A stretch of DNA of 64,000 nucleotides from Platerodrilus igneus (GCA_036346225.1 JARFIW010001258.1:1225676-1289675), one strand, 5' to 3'. Counted from the first letter of the stretch, positions 1 through 13,041 are shown. The notes: generated by a model from the sequence alone, not told the origin. A program made the numbers and translations.

Positions 1-730
1 AATCGAAATTTTAGTGTCGTCATGCAGGTCCATTCACTTCACTACATATTTCTAGCATCAAAATATTACTTGTAGGAAGGTTCGGTAATGAATAGTACTA
101 TTAAAAATTTAATGTAATTAAGCAATTTAATCCAGTAACACTGAAAGATTGCTGTGCACATTCATGTGCAATACCATGAACCACAAAGCTGCTTAAGTAA
201 TAGTTATTATTTGTCAGCGTTCTATAACTAGGACATTTACCTACTTAAAATTATATAATGAATGAAATATAGAACAGAAGAGAACAATAGAATAACAATA
301 TAGTAATGCTAAACGTCTTGTGTTAATTATTACACAGGCCGACATGATTTTTGGTGTTTTGAATTTGATAAGTGTCCTTAGCCAATACGGGTACGTTGAT
401 TCTAAATGTGAATTTGGTTTGAGCCCATCACGTCAAGATTTTTCACAAAATTAAAAACCTTGTGAGATATTTTGTACTAGAGCAAAGAAGTACCTTTATG
501 ATATTTCCTAAATTGCATTAAAATTATTTCTTTAAAATACTTGATACATCGATAGAAAATGTTTTAGTATAATATTATGTTTATTTCATTTCAATGACAA
601 CACTGTTTCATTTCCGCATTTGTCAAAGTCAACTTGATGGCATCGGCAGTTGCTTAAGAAATAGTTAGTTAGCGTCAGTTGTTTGTACCATCGACTTGTG
701 TTTTGTTCTCTGAGTGTTTAGTGCGTCATA
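1..730. other. No recognised gene; possible upstream region of the 731 pseudogene
   Basis: AT-rich sequence with no coding similarity that I recognise. The last ~130 bases before the ATG at 731 are less AT-rich and could be the old 5' leader of the downstream pseudogene. Nothing else is supportable. Confidence 0.5.
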
Positions 731-2030
731 ATGTCATCAAGAAAGTGTAAAACAGTCCTGATATATTTTGTTACATGTGTGGTGATAAAACGAAACATAA
801 CAGAATTTATCAAAAAAGCTTATCACGCTTACTTCGGTGTAAAGCTTGGTGATCAGGACAAACCTTGGGCTACACACAAAGTGTGCTTTCAGTGTGTCTA
901 GCTACTGAGAAAATGGACAAAAGGTACAGGTAGCTCTTTACCCTTTGGCATTCCTATGGTATGGAGGGAACAAAAAACCATGGAGAGGACTGTTACTTTT
1001 ACTCCTGCGATGTCAAAAAATAAACATTCTATTCAGTATCCTGATTTACCGTCTGCTAAACGACATGTACCTCATGGACCAGAAATTCACATTCCTCCAG
1101 AAACCACATTTTCGTGGTATAGGCATTGTGAAAACGAGTTCGTGGAATATTTCTCTCAAGAGAGTTCACTGGTGTATTGTAATAATATTCCTGTTTTAGT
1201 CATAAAACTGGGAGCTGACAATTACGATTCCACATCATGGAGGTTATTTATTGATTCTTCTAAGAAAAATCTGAAGGGTGTCTTGTTGCTCGATGGTAAT
1301 ACTTATGCATCGGTGCCTATTGCTCACTCCGTGCATCTCAAAGAAACATATGAGAATCTTGAACTGTTGCTAACTACAGTAGAGTATAGCGAATATTGTT
1401 GACAACTCTGTGGAGACCGCAAAATAATATCCATGCTTTTGGCTCAGCAGCCTGAATTCATAAAGTATCCATGTTTTTTGTGCGAGTGGGACAGTCGAGC
1501 ACGAAATTTACATTACGTTACGAAAGAATGGCCACTCAGAGACAAAAAATGTGATGCGTGATGCATTAGTTGACCTAAAATTAGTTCTTTTGCCTCCCTT
1601 CACATAAAGTTAGGATTGATGAGGCAGTTTGTCAAAGCTTTAAATAAATAAGGTGACTGCCTTTAAATACCTGTGCGACAAACTTCCTGCACTTTCTGAA
1701 GCTAAACTTCATCATCATCATCATTAGGTCTTCAGCCCTAGAACTGGTTGGACCTGTACCCTCATTGTTTCCTAGTCTGAACCAACTTACACATTTCCCT
1801 GAAATTTGCACAGTCTGCATTTATCACTATCTGCGTGCTAAAGTCTGATCTCAGTTTACCTCTACCTCTCTTTTCCCATCTCTGTAGCTAAACTTAAAGG
1901 AGGAATTTTTGTAGGCCCTGAAATTCGAACCTTAAAATATTGGAGTACTGCATGTACTAAGAATTTTTGAAAAAATAATGTGCTTGACTTCTTAATTTGT
2001 TTCGATTCATACCTAGTTATAAAGTTTAGA
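731..2030 (+). pseudogene. Broken copy of a dispersed arthropod gene family, function unknown
   Basis: One reading frame starting at the ATG at 731 (MSSRKCK) continues through in-frame stops at 899-901 and 1400-1402. It carries motifs I recall from a highly repeated protein family of arthropod genomes: YFGVKLGDQDKPW, LPFGIPMVWRE, TTFSWYRH, SWRLFIDSSKK, HSVHLKETYENLE, KYPCFLCEWDSR and HIKLGLMRQFVKALNK. Paired cysteines (CFLC and the decayed N-terminal set) suggest a zinc-binding protein. The frame is interrupted at 1710-1885 by a LINE fragment and resumes as KGGIFVGPEIR before decaying near 2030. Its high copy number in other genomes suggests it belongs to a mobile element, but I cannot name the class. 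It is clearly non-functional here. Confidence 0.7.
1710..1885 (-). mobile_element. 5'-truncated LINE 3' end with 10-bp target duplication
   Basis: The 176-bp insert is flanked by the direct repeat AGCTAAACTT (1700-1709 and 1886-1895) and interrupts the 731 pseudogene at the codons for SEAKL. Read on the minus strand it ends in a trinucleotide tail (GATGATGATGATGAAG). It matches the 3' end of the LINE at 58086-59706: both contain GAGGTAGA, TTTCAGGGAAATGTGTA and TAGGAAACAA in the same order. A short length, simple-repeat tail and target duplication fit target-primed reverse transcription with early abortion. Confidence 0.85.
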
Positions 2031-2444
2031 TTTATATTAAAGTTTTCTTACTTAACGAACACCAATTTTCATAAATTGAAAACGATAAGTTTAGGTCTAG
2101 GATTGCCAATGCGTCCCATATATTAAGTTTCGTTTAAACAAATTTCTCGAAAATACATATGGTCACCCTCTGAGTTATTTTATTTTCGTGTAAGACACAT
2201 GGTACCCAGACACCCCATTTTTAAACTATACTTATGTAATGTGTCGATTTTTAACTAACTTTGTTATTTTTGTTTTTAGTTAAAACTATAAATTAATTGC
2301 TTTGTATATTTCCAATCTTTGTGATGATATATTTTTCTTTTGATGATACGGTATTATTATATTTTTTCTACGACTGTTTTGGAACGAGCCTATTTTAGGT
2401 GTGTTTTTGATAGAGAAATCTACTACATTCTATACAGGTTTTTA

Positions 2445-2491
2445 TTCCCGCACTCGTTGCTAGGCAAGTTGCTAAGCAACCAGTGCGGGAA
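2445..2491. repeat. 47-bp hairpin with X-box-like and E2F-like motifs upstream of the Crypton
   Basis: TTCCCGCACT pairs with AGTGCGGGAA, and GTTGCT inside it pairs with AGCAAC, giving a 16-bp stem with one mismatch. The inner part contains overlapping GTTGCTAGGCAA and TTGCTAAGCAAC, which resemble RFX-type X-boxes, and the arms resemble E2F sites. It lies 190 bp before the Crypton start codon, so it may be promoter sequence or an element end; the sequence alone does not decide. Confidence 0.6.
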
Positions 2492-2681
2492 TGTTTAATT
2501 TGCACGGTTGCGCTTATATTTCTATTAATCAAGTAGCCCTGCACTTGCATCTTATTTCCAATGACGGCCGAGTTTTCAAAGGTGGGCTATGAAACAAATA
2601 ATAAACCAACAAATGTCAAATAAATAATTTCATACTGTGAAAGCGTTTAAAATCTTAAAGTATTTGCAAAGTCTTTAAAAA

Positions 2682-3761
2682 ATGGCTAGTGATAGTGAAA
2701 GCGAACTAGAACCGACGCCTCCAAATATTGTGGAAGCTGCAAATGCAACTACATTAAATTTATTACCAGAAATTTCCAAAAAAAAAAATATGAGACTGCT
2801 TATAAATCGTTTATGGATTGGCGAAGAGATCAAAAGACAACATCTTATTCTGAAAATGTTTTAATTGCGTACTTTAATGAATTATCTAATAAGTATAAAT
2901 CTCCGACATTGTGGACGCATTATTCTATGTTGAGAACAAGTCTCACCATCCATCATAATGTTATAAATCGAAAAAATCAAAAATTTTTACAACAGAGGAA
3001 ATAAATAAATTTATTACTGAGGCTCCGGATCAACAGTTTCTTCTGACAAAAGTATGTAATATTAACTTAGGAGAATAATGCGTGTTTATAGCTATTTTAT
3101 ATTGTTACAGACTGCATTAATTATGGGAATTATGGGTGCTTGCCGCAGACAGGAATTACATCAGATGAAGATTACTCATTTCACGGAATTGGGTTCTGCG
3201 ATATTAGTTACAGTTCCTGACACGAAAACAAAAATTATACGCAGCTTTACGATAACGAGTAATTTTTATGAAATCACCAAAAACTACTGGAATCTACGTC
3301 CATCAAATGTTTGCGATCCTAGTTTATTCTTAAATTATCAGAAAGGAAAATGCACCACACAGAAAGTGGCTATCAATAAATTTGGTGCTATGGGAAAGCA
3401 AATTGCAACGTATTTAAAACTACACGATCCGGAATTATATACTGGTCATTGCTTCCGGAGATCTTCCGCCACTATTCTTGTAGATGCTGGAGAAGATATA
3501 ACATCTTTAAAAATGCACGGTGGCTGGAAATCAACATCAGTCGCCGAAAACTATATAGCCGATTCTTTAACAAATACGTTGAATGTAGGCAACATAATAC
3601 AAAATTCAATTGATAGCACATCAAATGTTCCATCAACGTCCAAAGATAAGAATTTCCAACGTCAAGAAAATTTAGTTTTTGGGAAAACACCTTCTACAAT
3701 GACGTTTAATAATTGCAATGTAACCTTTAATATTGTTAATAATAATGAATCTAAAAACTAA
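2682..3761 (+). pseudogene. Crypton-type tyrosine recombinase with one intron, frameshifted in exon 1
   Basis: Tyrosine recombinase of a Crypton DNA transposon, which would cut and join the element through a recombination-type reaction in the nucleus. Exon 1 (2682-3051) starts MASDSESELEP and encodes the core-binding helical region (SFMDWRRDQKTTSYSENVL, ELSNKYKSPTLWTHYSML), but reading shifts at the A-run near 2780 and again near 2980. A 59-nt intron with GT...AG borders spans 3052-3110. Exon 2 (3111-3761) is open for 216 codons and keeps the catalytic set: arginine in GACRRQEL, HxxR in GHCFRRSSA, the tryptophan of HGGWKS and the nucleophile tyrosine in AENYIADS. The catalytic half is therefore intact while the DNA-binding half is damaged. 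AATAAA signals follow near 3836. Confidence 0.82.
3052..3110 (+). other. 59-nt spliceosomal intron in the Crypton gene
   Basis: Begins GTATGTAAT and ends TATTGTTACAG. Removing it joins LLTK to TALIMGIMGACRR in frame, restoring the usual continuity between the helical domain and the first catalytic arginine. The intron contains an in-frame stop if left unspliced. Confidence 0.75.
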
Positions 3762-3950
3762 ACTTAAATCAATTTATTTACTTTTATTATGATAAATTTG
3801 TACTTTTCTTTGAATTTATGTATATTCACAAACGATAATAAACTTATGATATTAATAAAATGTATACTCCTATACTTACCATGTATTTTATAATATTAAC
3901 AAAAGAGGTATCACATTTAAAAAGTACGTACTACAGTCGTAGAAAAAGTA

Positions 3951-4003
3951 TAGTGTACAACACGCATGGAATGCCCATTTCATGCTCGTTGTACAATATA
4001 CTA
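3951..4003. repeat. Hairpin downstream of the Crypton gene
   Basis: TAGTGTACAACACGCATG pairs imperfectly with CATGCTCGTTGTACAATATACTA across an 11-base loop. It lies about 190 bp after the recombinase stop and mirrors the position of the hairpin at 2445, so the two may be structural ends or regulatory parts of the same element. Confidence 0.5.
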
Positions 4004-4055
4004 TTATTTTATTTTGAATAATTATTTGTTTTATATTTTTTCCTGTCACACGTTA

Positions 4056-4160
4056 GATGTAAGAGGTGCCCGTAGGCCTTAATCTCGCGATCACTCTGTA
4101 ATTTAACTGTAAATAAATAAAGACGTTACAAATCAAATCCAATCAAATCAATGCAAATGT
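4056..4160 (+). repeat. Possible retroposon 3' tail
   Basis: A short block containing GAGGTGCCCGTAGGCCTTA and AATAAATAAAG passes into a simple CAAATC/CAATC tail at about 4130-4155. This looks like the 3' end of a non-LTR retroposon, but no coding part or target duplication is visible. Confidence 0.35.
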
Positions 4161-7100
4161 CACAAGCTGGTGAAAAAATACAGTTTATCACATTTACCAA
4201 TTCTCGGGTAAACTAACGTGAATAATTATGGACTGAAACATTTAAAAACTGTTCATCAAAGTCCGAGGGCCATCTTGCATGTAAAGGAAGGGTTATTCAA
4301 AATTATCCTTCTTGAAATACGACCATTCTTTTGCCTACCTTCCTCCGATGGTATTTTACCCGTAGTGTTGTATTGCTTCACCTGACACCCCATTTTCCAA
4401 AATCCACAAAAGGTAGTTCTAGCTTTAAACATGCACAATACAATACATATTCTCGAGTATAATACTAGAACGTCAACACGTCAACTCAAAATGGCAAATG
4501 TCAAACAAACTCTGACCAAATAGGATGTTGCCAAGTCAAACGATAACGCTACCGACCTAGGTTCAACCCTATATAAGTATATAAGGAAAGGGAAATATAA
4601 GTATACTGGCAACAAATTCAACTATACTAAAACGTCTCTCTTCTTTCTAAAGTAATACCTAAAATTTTTACATTATATAAAGTACAGGGTGCTTGTACTA
4701 GGGCAAAGGATACTGAAAATGCAGCGAGCTGAACGATATTCTACAGAATACTTTTCAATGTACCTTTTAATCACCGATAGGGGAAACATGAGGGTTAGAG
4801 CTTTTACGACCAAAAACACGTATAGCTACTCCCTTATTGAGGTTCATTCTGAATGCATTAATTAATGGTTTATTAATATTTACTACATATGCCGATTAGT
4901 CGTGGAAGGTTTTGAAGTAACCTTTTGCTAACATAAATTTTTATTGTGAACAGGGCTGCAGCTGTACACAATTAAGCTGGGTTTTACGATATTCATTTGG
5001 TTGAATTATGCGAAGTAATTATACATGTTTTATCCATAAATGTAGTCCTGCTATTTTGCAAATGTGTCTTTAATATTCGCTTACAGTGTAAAATTTAATT
5101 AAACCCACGATTTTGATGTTTCTCACGGTCTGCTGTGGACTCGTGTCTAAAAATACAATATGGAACATTAATTCTAAATCCACTAAATCGTAAATTACTG
5201 TTTATACTGACAAGCTAATTCGTACAAAGCGAAAGTATCAGTGCAGAAGGTACTATATCCAATTTTTAGAATTCTTTTCTTCTCGCATATAGAAATTGCA
5301 TGTACTTATTATTCTTTGAAAGATCTGTATATAGTTAGTTAAAATATGCATATTTAAGTAATGTAAAATATATAATCAAAACTTCTTAAATGTATCAAAT
5401 GCCAGAAAAATACACAGTTGCTGATCACATAATAGTAACCAATTCCAAACAGCATTTACCGAAATACCTTAATCCATTCGAAGCTCCAAACCACTTGATT
5501 ATGTTTACCTGTAAAGCAAATAATAATATGTATACACTCAGATCATCGTTGTTTCTCACGAAATTGACAAGACCTTGCTCGCAATTATTAAACAGTATAT
5601 AAATATCTATCATTTATCATGGAAATAGAAATTCGGTTATGGCTAACTTCAGAATCCTCTAAGATATTCGACGAGAACAAGAAATAGCCACATATTCATT
5701 CGTCAATTCCGACGAATTAAAATTTCATACATCTCCATTTTCCCCTAAAATAAATAGAGAAAACTGCAATTCGGATATTTTTGGAACGGTCACTGTTAGC
5801 CGATTTACCTACAAAGCGGTACAGTTCATCATCTGTCATGACTCTACTGTACTCCACAAGGTTTTATGTAACATATCATCCTTATTTCATTTTCGTAAAC
5901 CAATTAAGCAAAAATACTAGAAAAAGTCCAATTTTTGTGACTTCTTGCGATTAAATAAATTGAGTGAAAGCTGTGTGGGTAAGGTGTCTTGTCTAATGGT
6001 CGTGAAAAATCTTGTGACTTTATAAATTAAGTAGTTTCCACTTTACAAATCCCAGATTTTCTCCGAATATGATGGATTGGAGAAGGAATTATTTTAAGAG
6101 AACATACATTTTATGAATGTTTATAAAGTGAGACAACAAAATTATTAGGTTAGAGAGCAGTCACTTACTCACTCCAGAATGATCCTCGCGGTGAGCAATG
6201 TGAGTACTGAATAAAATCGGATGGTTGACGCTTAATGAACAGCTGCAATGTAACATGTAACAAAAGTCCACAATGTCCTAAATAGAAAAGAACATGCATG
6301 CACGTTAATGTAAATATTAACAAAAATATAGGAAGCTAAGAATCTTGCGCTTGCAATCTATGAAAAAGTTTTCACAAATTAATAAAATGAAATATCGAGA
6401 CAAAGATAAATAATCATTGATATTTGTCACTAAAAGTTACAATAAAAGTTTGTTAAAATTTATAAATACACGCCAGTAATTACATAGCAACTGAGAGTGC
6501 TAAAACTTCTCAAGGATTGTTTGTCTAAAAATTTAAATACTAAGGCAATCCCATAAATATCTTCGCGAGTTAGACATCTTGAATGCTTAGTTTTATGGCT
6601 CTAGTGTTAGTTCCAATCCCTGTCGTACAGGTGTTCAACAAAATCTTTATCAGCATGAAAACCGGCGCTAAAAAGAATCCTATCATGTATTTAAAAAAAT
6701 CCGGGACGCTTGGTGCATTCTTCTATTGTTATTCGACGTAATCGGTTACTTATTTAATAGGCTCTTAAAGCCTTTTGTAACGTAGCGATATTAAGACGCG
6801 ACAGAATATACAAGTTTCCATAATTCTACAGGTTACACATTTTGAGCGGCAACCTTGTAAGGAATTGCACCTATAGACAAATTGCGTAGTTGGCAGCAGC
6901 AATAAGTCTGCTGTTGCTGTAATTATACCTTCGTCGGTTATTGTTATTATTATTATTGAAATTCTGGTGCAACTATACTGCACAACATTTTAGTTGTTTG
7001 AATGAACTTTCAACTTAGTATTTACAAATTAACAGACATTTTTAATGGACTAAAGAAACATGCCAATGCCAAAAATAGAACTAAAACATATAACATTCGC

Positions 7101-9150
7101 ATTGACGCAGCAAGCCATTTTCACCATCCAGAATAAATGCACGAAAGTGTATTTGGAAATTGATTTTGAAGACGTGCATAGGTATCATTTGATATTATAA
7201 ATAAACTTCAAATTTTGACATACCTGGAATGCGTAATTTCCTCAGAAGAGTTTAACAACGTATTTTCTACCATAAATTAATTTCTTGCTCCTTTTTGATA
7301 TTTTTTTGGGATAATACGGAACTGAATTGTTTCGCAACTTTGTCCTCTCTAGATATTAACTCTGTAAGTAGTTTTTGCACCTTGTTTTTAATTCTTAAAC
7401 TAGTTCAAATTTTCTTTTTCGTTTTATTCAGATAATTTCGTAGTAACTGTTTTTTTATGATTTGGCATTACGCTCTTTCAAGTTATCTTTTTCTTCTGAA
7501 TTTTTAATAATGGCAAGTAAGAAACAAACAGTTCAAGAGTATATAAAAACAAGGTAGACTTTTATTTTAAATAATTAAACTCCAGTCTCACTCGTCTTAT
7601 TTTATTGTCATAAAAATAGGATGAGGATTAGATTCTTGTAATTTTAAGTTTAACAATTTACTTAAAATTACTTGTCAGTAAAATTTTTGACAGTAGTTAC
7701 AAATAAACGTTATTTATGCTTTGACTAAATTATAATAACTACTGTCAGCAATCAGATTAAGGGGTAACTGCTTCATATGGCACTTATTTTTACCAATAAA
7801 CTGATGGTTTGGTAATACCACAGGTATATATTAAAAAGCAAATAGTTTAAACGCCAAAAAAATAAAAACCAAAAATAAGGTTTAATCATATTAAGTAGGG
7901 GAAAATTGCAAGCCTGTATCCATCGCCCACCACTTTCCAAGACGTTACCACCATCTTCCACAACCACCCTCCCACCTCCCACTTGCGAAGCTGTTTGGGA
8001 CAATAAAATTTGTTTGCTGGTTGTAGGTATTTTAAGAAATGAGCGAATCGTCTAATATGTTCTACCTTATTTTTTAAATAAGAGCATAAAATAAAAACGC
8101 ACACATAATAATCGTTATTTTATTAAAGAAAAATATACAAACGATAATTTCTATCCAACATATATCTTACCTAATCTTTTGAATGGAAACATTTAATAAA
8201 TAGTTATTTTTATTATAAAAAATATACAAATACATATATGTATTTGCTTTGTACTGTATAAAAATAAAGTAAACCCGGTATTATACGTCGGAACTTATTT
8301 CATATATACAGACGTTTAACGGCTAGAGTTGTATTCTGAATTTGGCGGTAATAATAATTTGGCCTCACTTTTGTTATGATATAACCCCACTTGTAGTTTT
8401 TAACACCCTTCCTCATTTTTACTTATTTCGCTGTATTCATCGCCAATTTAGCGAAAAACAGCTCATATTAGAACTCAATATTGCAAAATGACAGCAAAGG
8501 TACAACTATACGGGCACAAGCTCAACAGTTGGAGTTGAAATAATGGCATATTTTAAATAGGAAAAGCAAAATTGGGGTTCTTTAATTTTAGTACAGGCAG
8601 TCGAAAGGGCAAACATTTTTACATAACAAATTATATTTTAATTGATTCTACTTATTAGACAGTGGTTACAGATTTTTCAAATCAGTGCCAGTAGTTACTC
8701 GCATTAAATCACGATAGATAGCTAATCTAATTGTGCGCTGTCATGGAAAAAAGATCTTAGAAGAAAACTAAATCTATGGATTTTCCAGACAGCATTCAAA
8801 TAAAGATCAGAGCTACGTTGAATATAATGCATGCCAAAAGTAAGTCTATTAGAGCTTTAAAATAAACGATAGCGAAACGTTTATTATTTGTAGAAAACGC
8901 GTAGCTATCCAATCGTTGAATGTGAAGCTTCGCGAAAAAATATTGCATTTAGTAATACCGTTCGAAAAGTGTATTGCTTCAGATTGAATTCAAATTCAAA
9001 ACAAAAAGAAACCGCATAGCTTTTTTGGAGAAACTAAATATTGCTAGTTCAACATTTAAATTTCCAAGTGCATGTAAAGGCAATATACACTCCAACACAA
9101 AATGACAAGTCGTTTTTATGCACGAAAGTTAGCCCATTTCGAAAAGAAAT
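4161..9150. other. Unannotated AT-rich region
   Basis: No coding similarity, inverted-repeat element or RNA gene that I can support. Short open frames at 5390-5602, 7773-8104 and 6765-6983 have no family features and compositions expected of chance frames. Confidence 0.45.
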
Positions 9151-9208
9151 TCAACAAGATCATGGCAAAACAATAATGTTAGAAGAATAAGATAACCAAG
9201 TAGGTACG

Positions 9209-9620
9209 GTGAAAAACGCCGGACCAAAGGAATGCTTTGCAGAAGGTGCTCCTTTGTCGTTTGCTTCCAAATCGAATAGTAGCGACTATCAAGTTGAAAT
9301 AAACAGGGATACATTTTTACAATGGGTTGCAGAGCAGTTAATATACAACTTAGTAGGATCATCTTTAATCGTGTTAGATAATTCACCTTATCATACAACA
9401 ATATTTACCAGCAGCATCTTGGACTAAGGTTGATTTCAATGTTATTTTACACACAACGTTCAATATACTACCAAGATGTTTAAAAGTGAATCATTCTAAG
9501 AAGCCGTGGACATGAATTTCTGCATCTACCGACATGTGAATGTCAATTTAACGCAATTGATATTATTTGGGCACATGCAAAGGATTATTATAATAAAAAT
9601 ATGGGAAGAGATGGTTATCG
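9209..9620 (+). pseudogene. Decayed Tc1/mariner-like transposase, C-terminal half
   Basis: The frame at 9209-9427 reads AGPKECFAEGAPLSFASKS...DYQVEINRDTFLQWVAEQL, then VLDNSPYH, the second catalytic aspartate block of the DDE_3 fold. After frame breaks near 9430-9520, the third block appears as LPTCECQFNAIDIIWAHAK at about 9525-9582, equivalent to the LPPYxCxLNAIExIW block known in this lineage. The N-terminal DNA-binding region and the first catalytic aspartate are not readable. No terminal repeats were found around it. Confidence 0.65.
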
Positions 9621-9649
9621 CACGAAGAAGTTTTCCTTATTTTTTTTTT

Positions 9650-12645
9650 AATTTGAAAAAATTGTAAAGTTTTAATTATAACTACAGTGGTTTAGAAAAC
9701 GGGTGCAAATACGATAGGGTGAAGGGAAGAGGCGGCTGAAATTTAGTGGCACAATAGTTGTTTATGTCTCTAGAACCGGGCCTGAGATACGACAATTAAA
9801 TATAAGATGCCATGTCATAAATAACCTTGAATTGGGTTAGGAATGCCTTCAAATATATACCCTACAATCAATGGCAAAAACGCCATCATTAATTAACATT
9901 TACTTTTGTTTTAGCTGACCACACTGTAATATTTGAAATTTTAATATTAGTAAAATCCTACGTATCGCATTTTTCAGAACACACGGTATAAATCGCAGCC
10001 TGATTATTTATTAATAAAACAATTTGTAAGAGTATAAGGAAGTTGTGGTTGTAGATTCGTGGCCAGCTAGAAAATAAACTTCATACTTAAATAATGTTTT
10101 CGCTAAACTATTTTATTCCATTTAAATTGATTATCTGTATAGAAACGTGGTTGCAAATTTCTTCATATTAAAATATCTTGTGCACATCTGCATTAACGAC
10201 GGTAACAAAAATAAGCGCAACAAAAAATATAATTGCGGATGTAGTATAAAACTGACAGCCATAGTATTTCATATCAAACTTCCAAAGTTTTTCTCTTGCG
10301 TAAATCAGTGGGTATAAGCAACAAAGTTTCAGTTCGGAAATACCGATAACGAAACGGAAAAAACAACTCCATTACACTATAATGTGATGGCTCACACGTT
10401 ATACCTAGATGGAATGACCGACAAAGTAAAATGGGAACGGTTTGGAAGTTTGGATAACTATTCATTATTTAGCTTTGAAAGTTGTATTACAGATGATATC
10501 TTTCGTAATTGAAACATAGAGTCTACTCATCAGATAAAATATGTGGCTTGTTGTACTGCGGTTAATTTATAATCGGGTCCATGAAAGAAGGCAGTCACAC
10601 GTTCAATCATATTCGCATAAACTAATATTTATGCATTTCCTAAGATAATTGACTTTCTAGAATACTATATTTATACAATTTACGAGAAAAAACAGCGTTG
10701 CCAATAGGTAATTATTTCCTTAATACTTATGCATTCTATGCTTTCTGTTATTCAACTAACACACAAACAAAAAATAGCTGCTACCGTAAATCACATACAT
10801 TTATTACATATTCGTAAAAAAATTTATACACGCCAAATCATAAGTACATTCCTTCACGCAGCATTTATACATTATATACAATCCCTGATAAAATAATACA
10901 TTTCAAGATTAATAATTCCCCAGATTAATTATTTCCCATGGATTATCCAAAAAAGCAACAGGACTTTACCACATTTTTTACTCTAACCTAGGTTTAATAA
11001 GAGCTCTTAGTAACCATAACCTCTCGTGCTATTTTTCGCACATCACACAGCAAACGGTCCCTTTTACTTTGTACAAACAAATATTACCGATATCCTAATC
11101 CTTTTTCTCTTAATATTCATTCCCACATAACAATACAGTAAAATAATACAATATAAAAAATTCAATCAGTAGCTCTTTTCCAATTTTGTCCTTTTTGTTC
11201 GTAAATTATACCCACAATGCACAAAAGTTATAGAACACCAGTTTATACACATAAGCAATAAAAGCAACAGTTAAAGCAATAGTTATATGGATACTATTTT
11301 TGCATACGGCCCTCTACCATTCCCTCAGAGACGGCGGCATACAGGAACACCATCTACACTTGTAATAACCATAACTGCCAGCAGCAACTATGTAACCATG
11401 ACATCAACTCATTTACCGCATTGAAGATGCATACAAATTCCTAAGCTCCGCTACTAATACCATTGAATGTTGATACACAACCAAATTGACCAACCCTGAT
11501 ATCTACACCATCTCCATTTGTATGCTTTTGCACACTTGGTGCAAATTAAAATTAAAACAATCTTTACTTACTTAAAGTACTCTTTTATTATATTCGTAAA
11601 CGTATTTTGCTTGAAGCCATCAGCTGGTTGTAGAATAAGTGAAAGCTTTTCACAATTCGAACTCGGAGACTCAGAAGAACTAAAAGAACTCTACAACAAT
11701 CTGTTAAGGTTTATATACTGTTTCTCACCTCACAAAAGCCTGTCAATTCCTACAACTTTTCTCAATACAAACATTCACTTCCACGTAAAACTTTCAACCG
11801 TCCAGTTCTTAAAATTTCACCACACAAACAAACTCAAACGACCACCGTTTCCCAGTAATATTCTAACGTACGTTCAAAACTCCTTGTAATTTCTCTAACC
11901 GCCACGATTTTTCAAAACATTTTCTTGAAAATTCAACTAACGCTCATAACCCACACTCTTACTCGACTTGTTTCCCCGTATTCGAAACATCTCTCAACAA
12001 TCACCTTGTGTAATTAAACCCCAACTGACAAAGATGACATTTAATACGTCCCTAATGCAACAACTGCAGTAACTATATCTCTTCAACCAACGCCGCAAAA
12101 TCACTTCTCTTTGTACTCACTCCACTTTGTTTAACCACTCCTTCGCTATCACTCCATTACCTTATATTCCTACATTCGTTTAATATTTTAACGTTACTAG
12201 GAAAGCTTCGACAAACAATTTCAAACTTTTAACAAACATAATACGCAGAAACTAAAACGGTTTCAAATGATAAAGCTTTTGACATTATATATATATATCC
12301 ATCTTTGCTATAGTTAAATATTATGAAGTTTTAATTGTTTTACAATATGAAACCTAGATGTTCGATTCTTCCTCTACATATTCCAATACTTAAATACGAC
12401 TATTAAAATATGTTTATAATTATCAAATTTGAAAATGCTATCTTATATACGTTATACCTTATGAATATTTACATTTGCAAGATTATGAAAATTAACTTTT
12501 AGCTCCCCAAAATATTATTAATTTCTACTCTAATGATTTGAAAAGCATTTTCAAATTGTACTTTGTTGTTTCTACATGCTAAATAACGAAATAAATTGCA
12601 AAATGAATATTAATACTCTTATAACCCCCAAATGTCACAGTAATA
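9650..12645. other. Unannotated region
   Basis: No recognisable element. From about 10780 to 12250 the plus strand is relatively C-rich and T-rich with few G, a composition like the LTR interiors elsewhere in the window, but no termini or homologous copy could be found. The 123-codon frame at 11518 has no family features. Confidence 0.4.
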
Positions 12646-12658
12646 TATATATATATAA

Positions 12659-12689
<31 letters not shown>
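12646..12689. repeat. (TA)n tract, left flank of MITE
   Basis: Two adjacent TA runs abut the left end of the foldback MITE at 12690. Confidence 0.9.
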
Positions 12690-12693
<4 letters not shown>

Positions 12694-13001
12694 TGCAATA
12701 TTTGTGGGTTATAGGTCTCTAATAAAAGTATACTCTTTTTATACCATCTGAATTTTCCAGTTTATTTTTACTCTTGATCACAAATTTCTAGAAATTCACG
12801 TTGTACAAACAGATATCTATGTTTTATTATACACATGCCAGTTAATTTTAATCTCAAATATTGTAAGTATACATTTGTTTTAAGATATCTGTTTGTACAA
12901 TGTGTAATTTCTAAAAATCTGTGATCAAGACTAAAAATAAACTCGAAAATTCATAAAAAGAGTATGCTTTTATTAGAGACCTATAACCCACAAATATTGC
13001 A

Positions 13002-13005
<4 letters not shown>
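12690..13005. mobile_element. Foldback MITE inserted in a TA microsatellite
   Basis: Arms of about 130 bp (12690-12820 and 12885-13005) are near-perfect inverted copies, starting ATTATGCAATATTTGTGGGT on both strands and ending at the internal AGATATCTGTTTG block. The loop is about 60 bp. No coding sequence is present. Flanking TA runs are consistent with a TA target duplication as used by Tc1/mariner transposases, so this is probably a non-autonomous member of such a family not otherwise present here. Confidence 0.8.

Positions 13006-13041
<36 letters not shown>

Noticed and set aside
11518..11889. 123-codon open frame
   Set aside because: No recognisable motif, low-complexity composition and no homologous copy in the window; treated as a chance frame.
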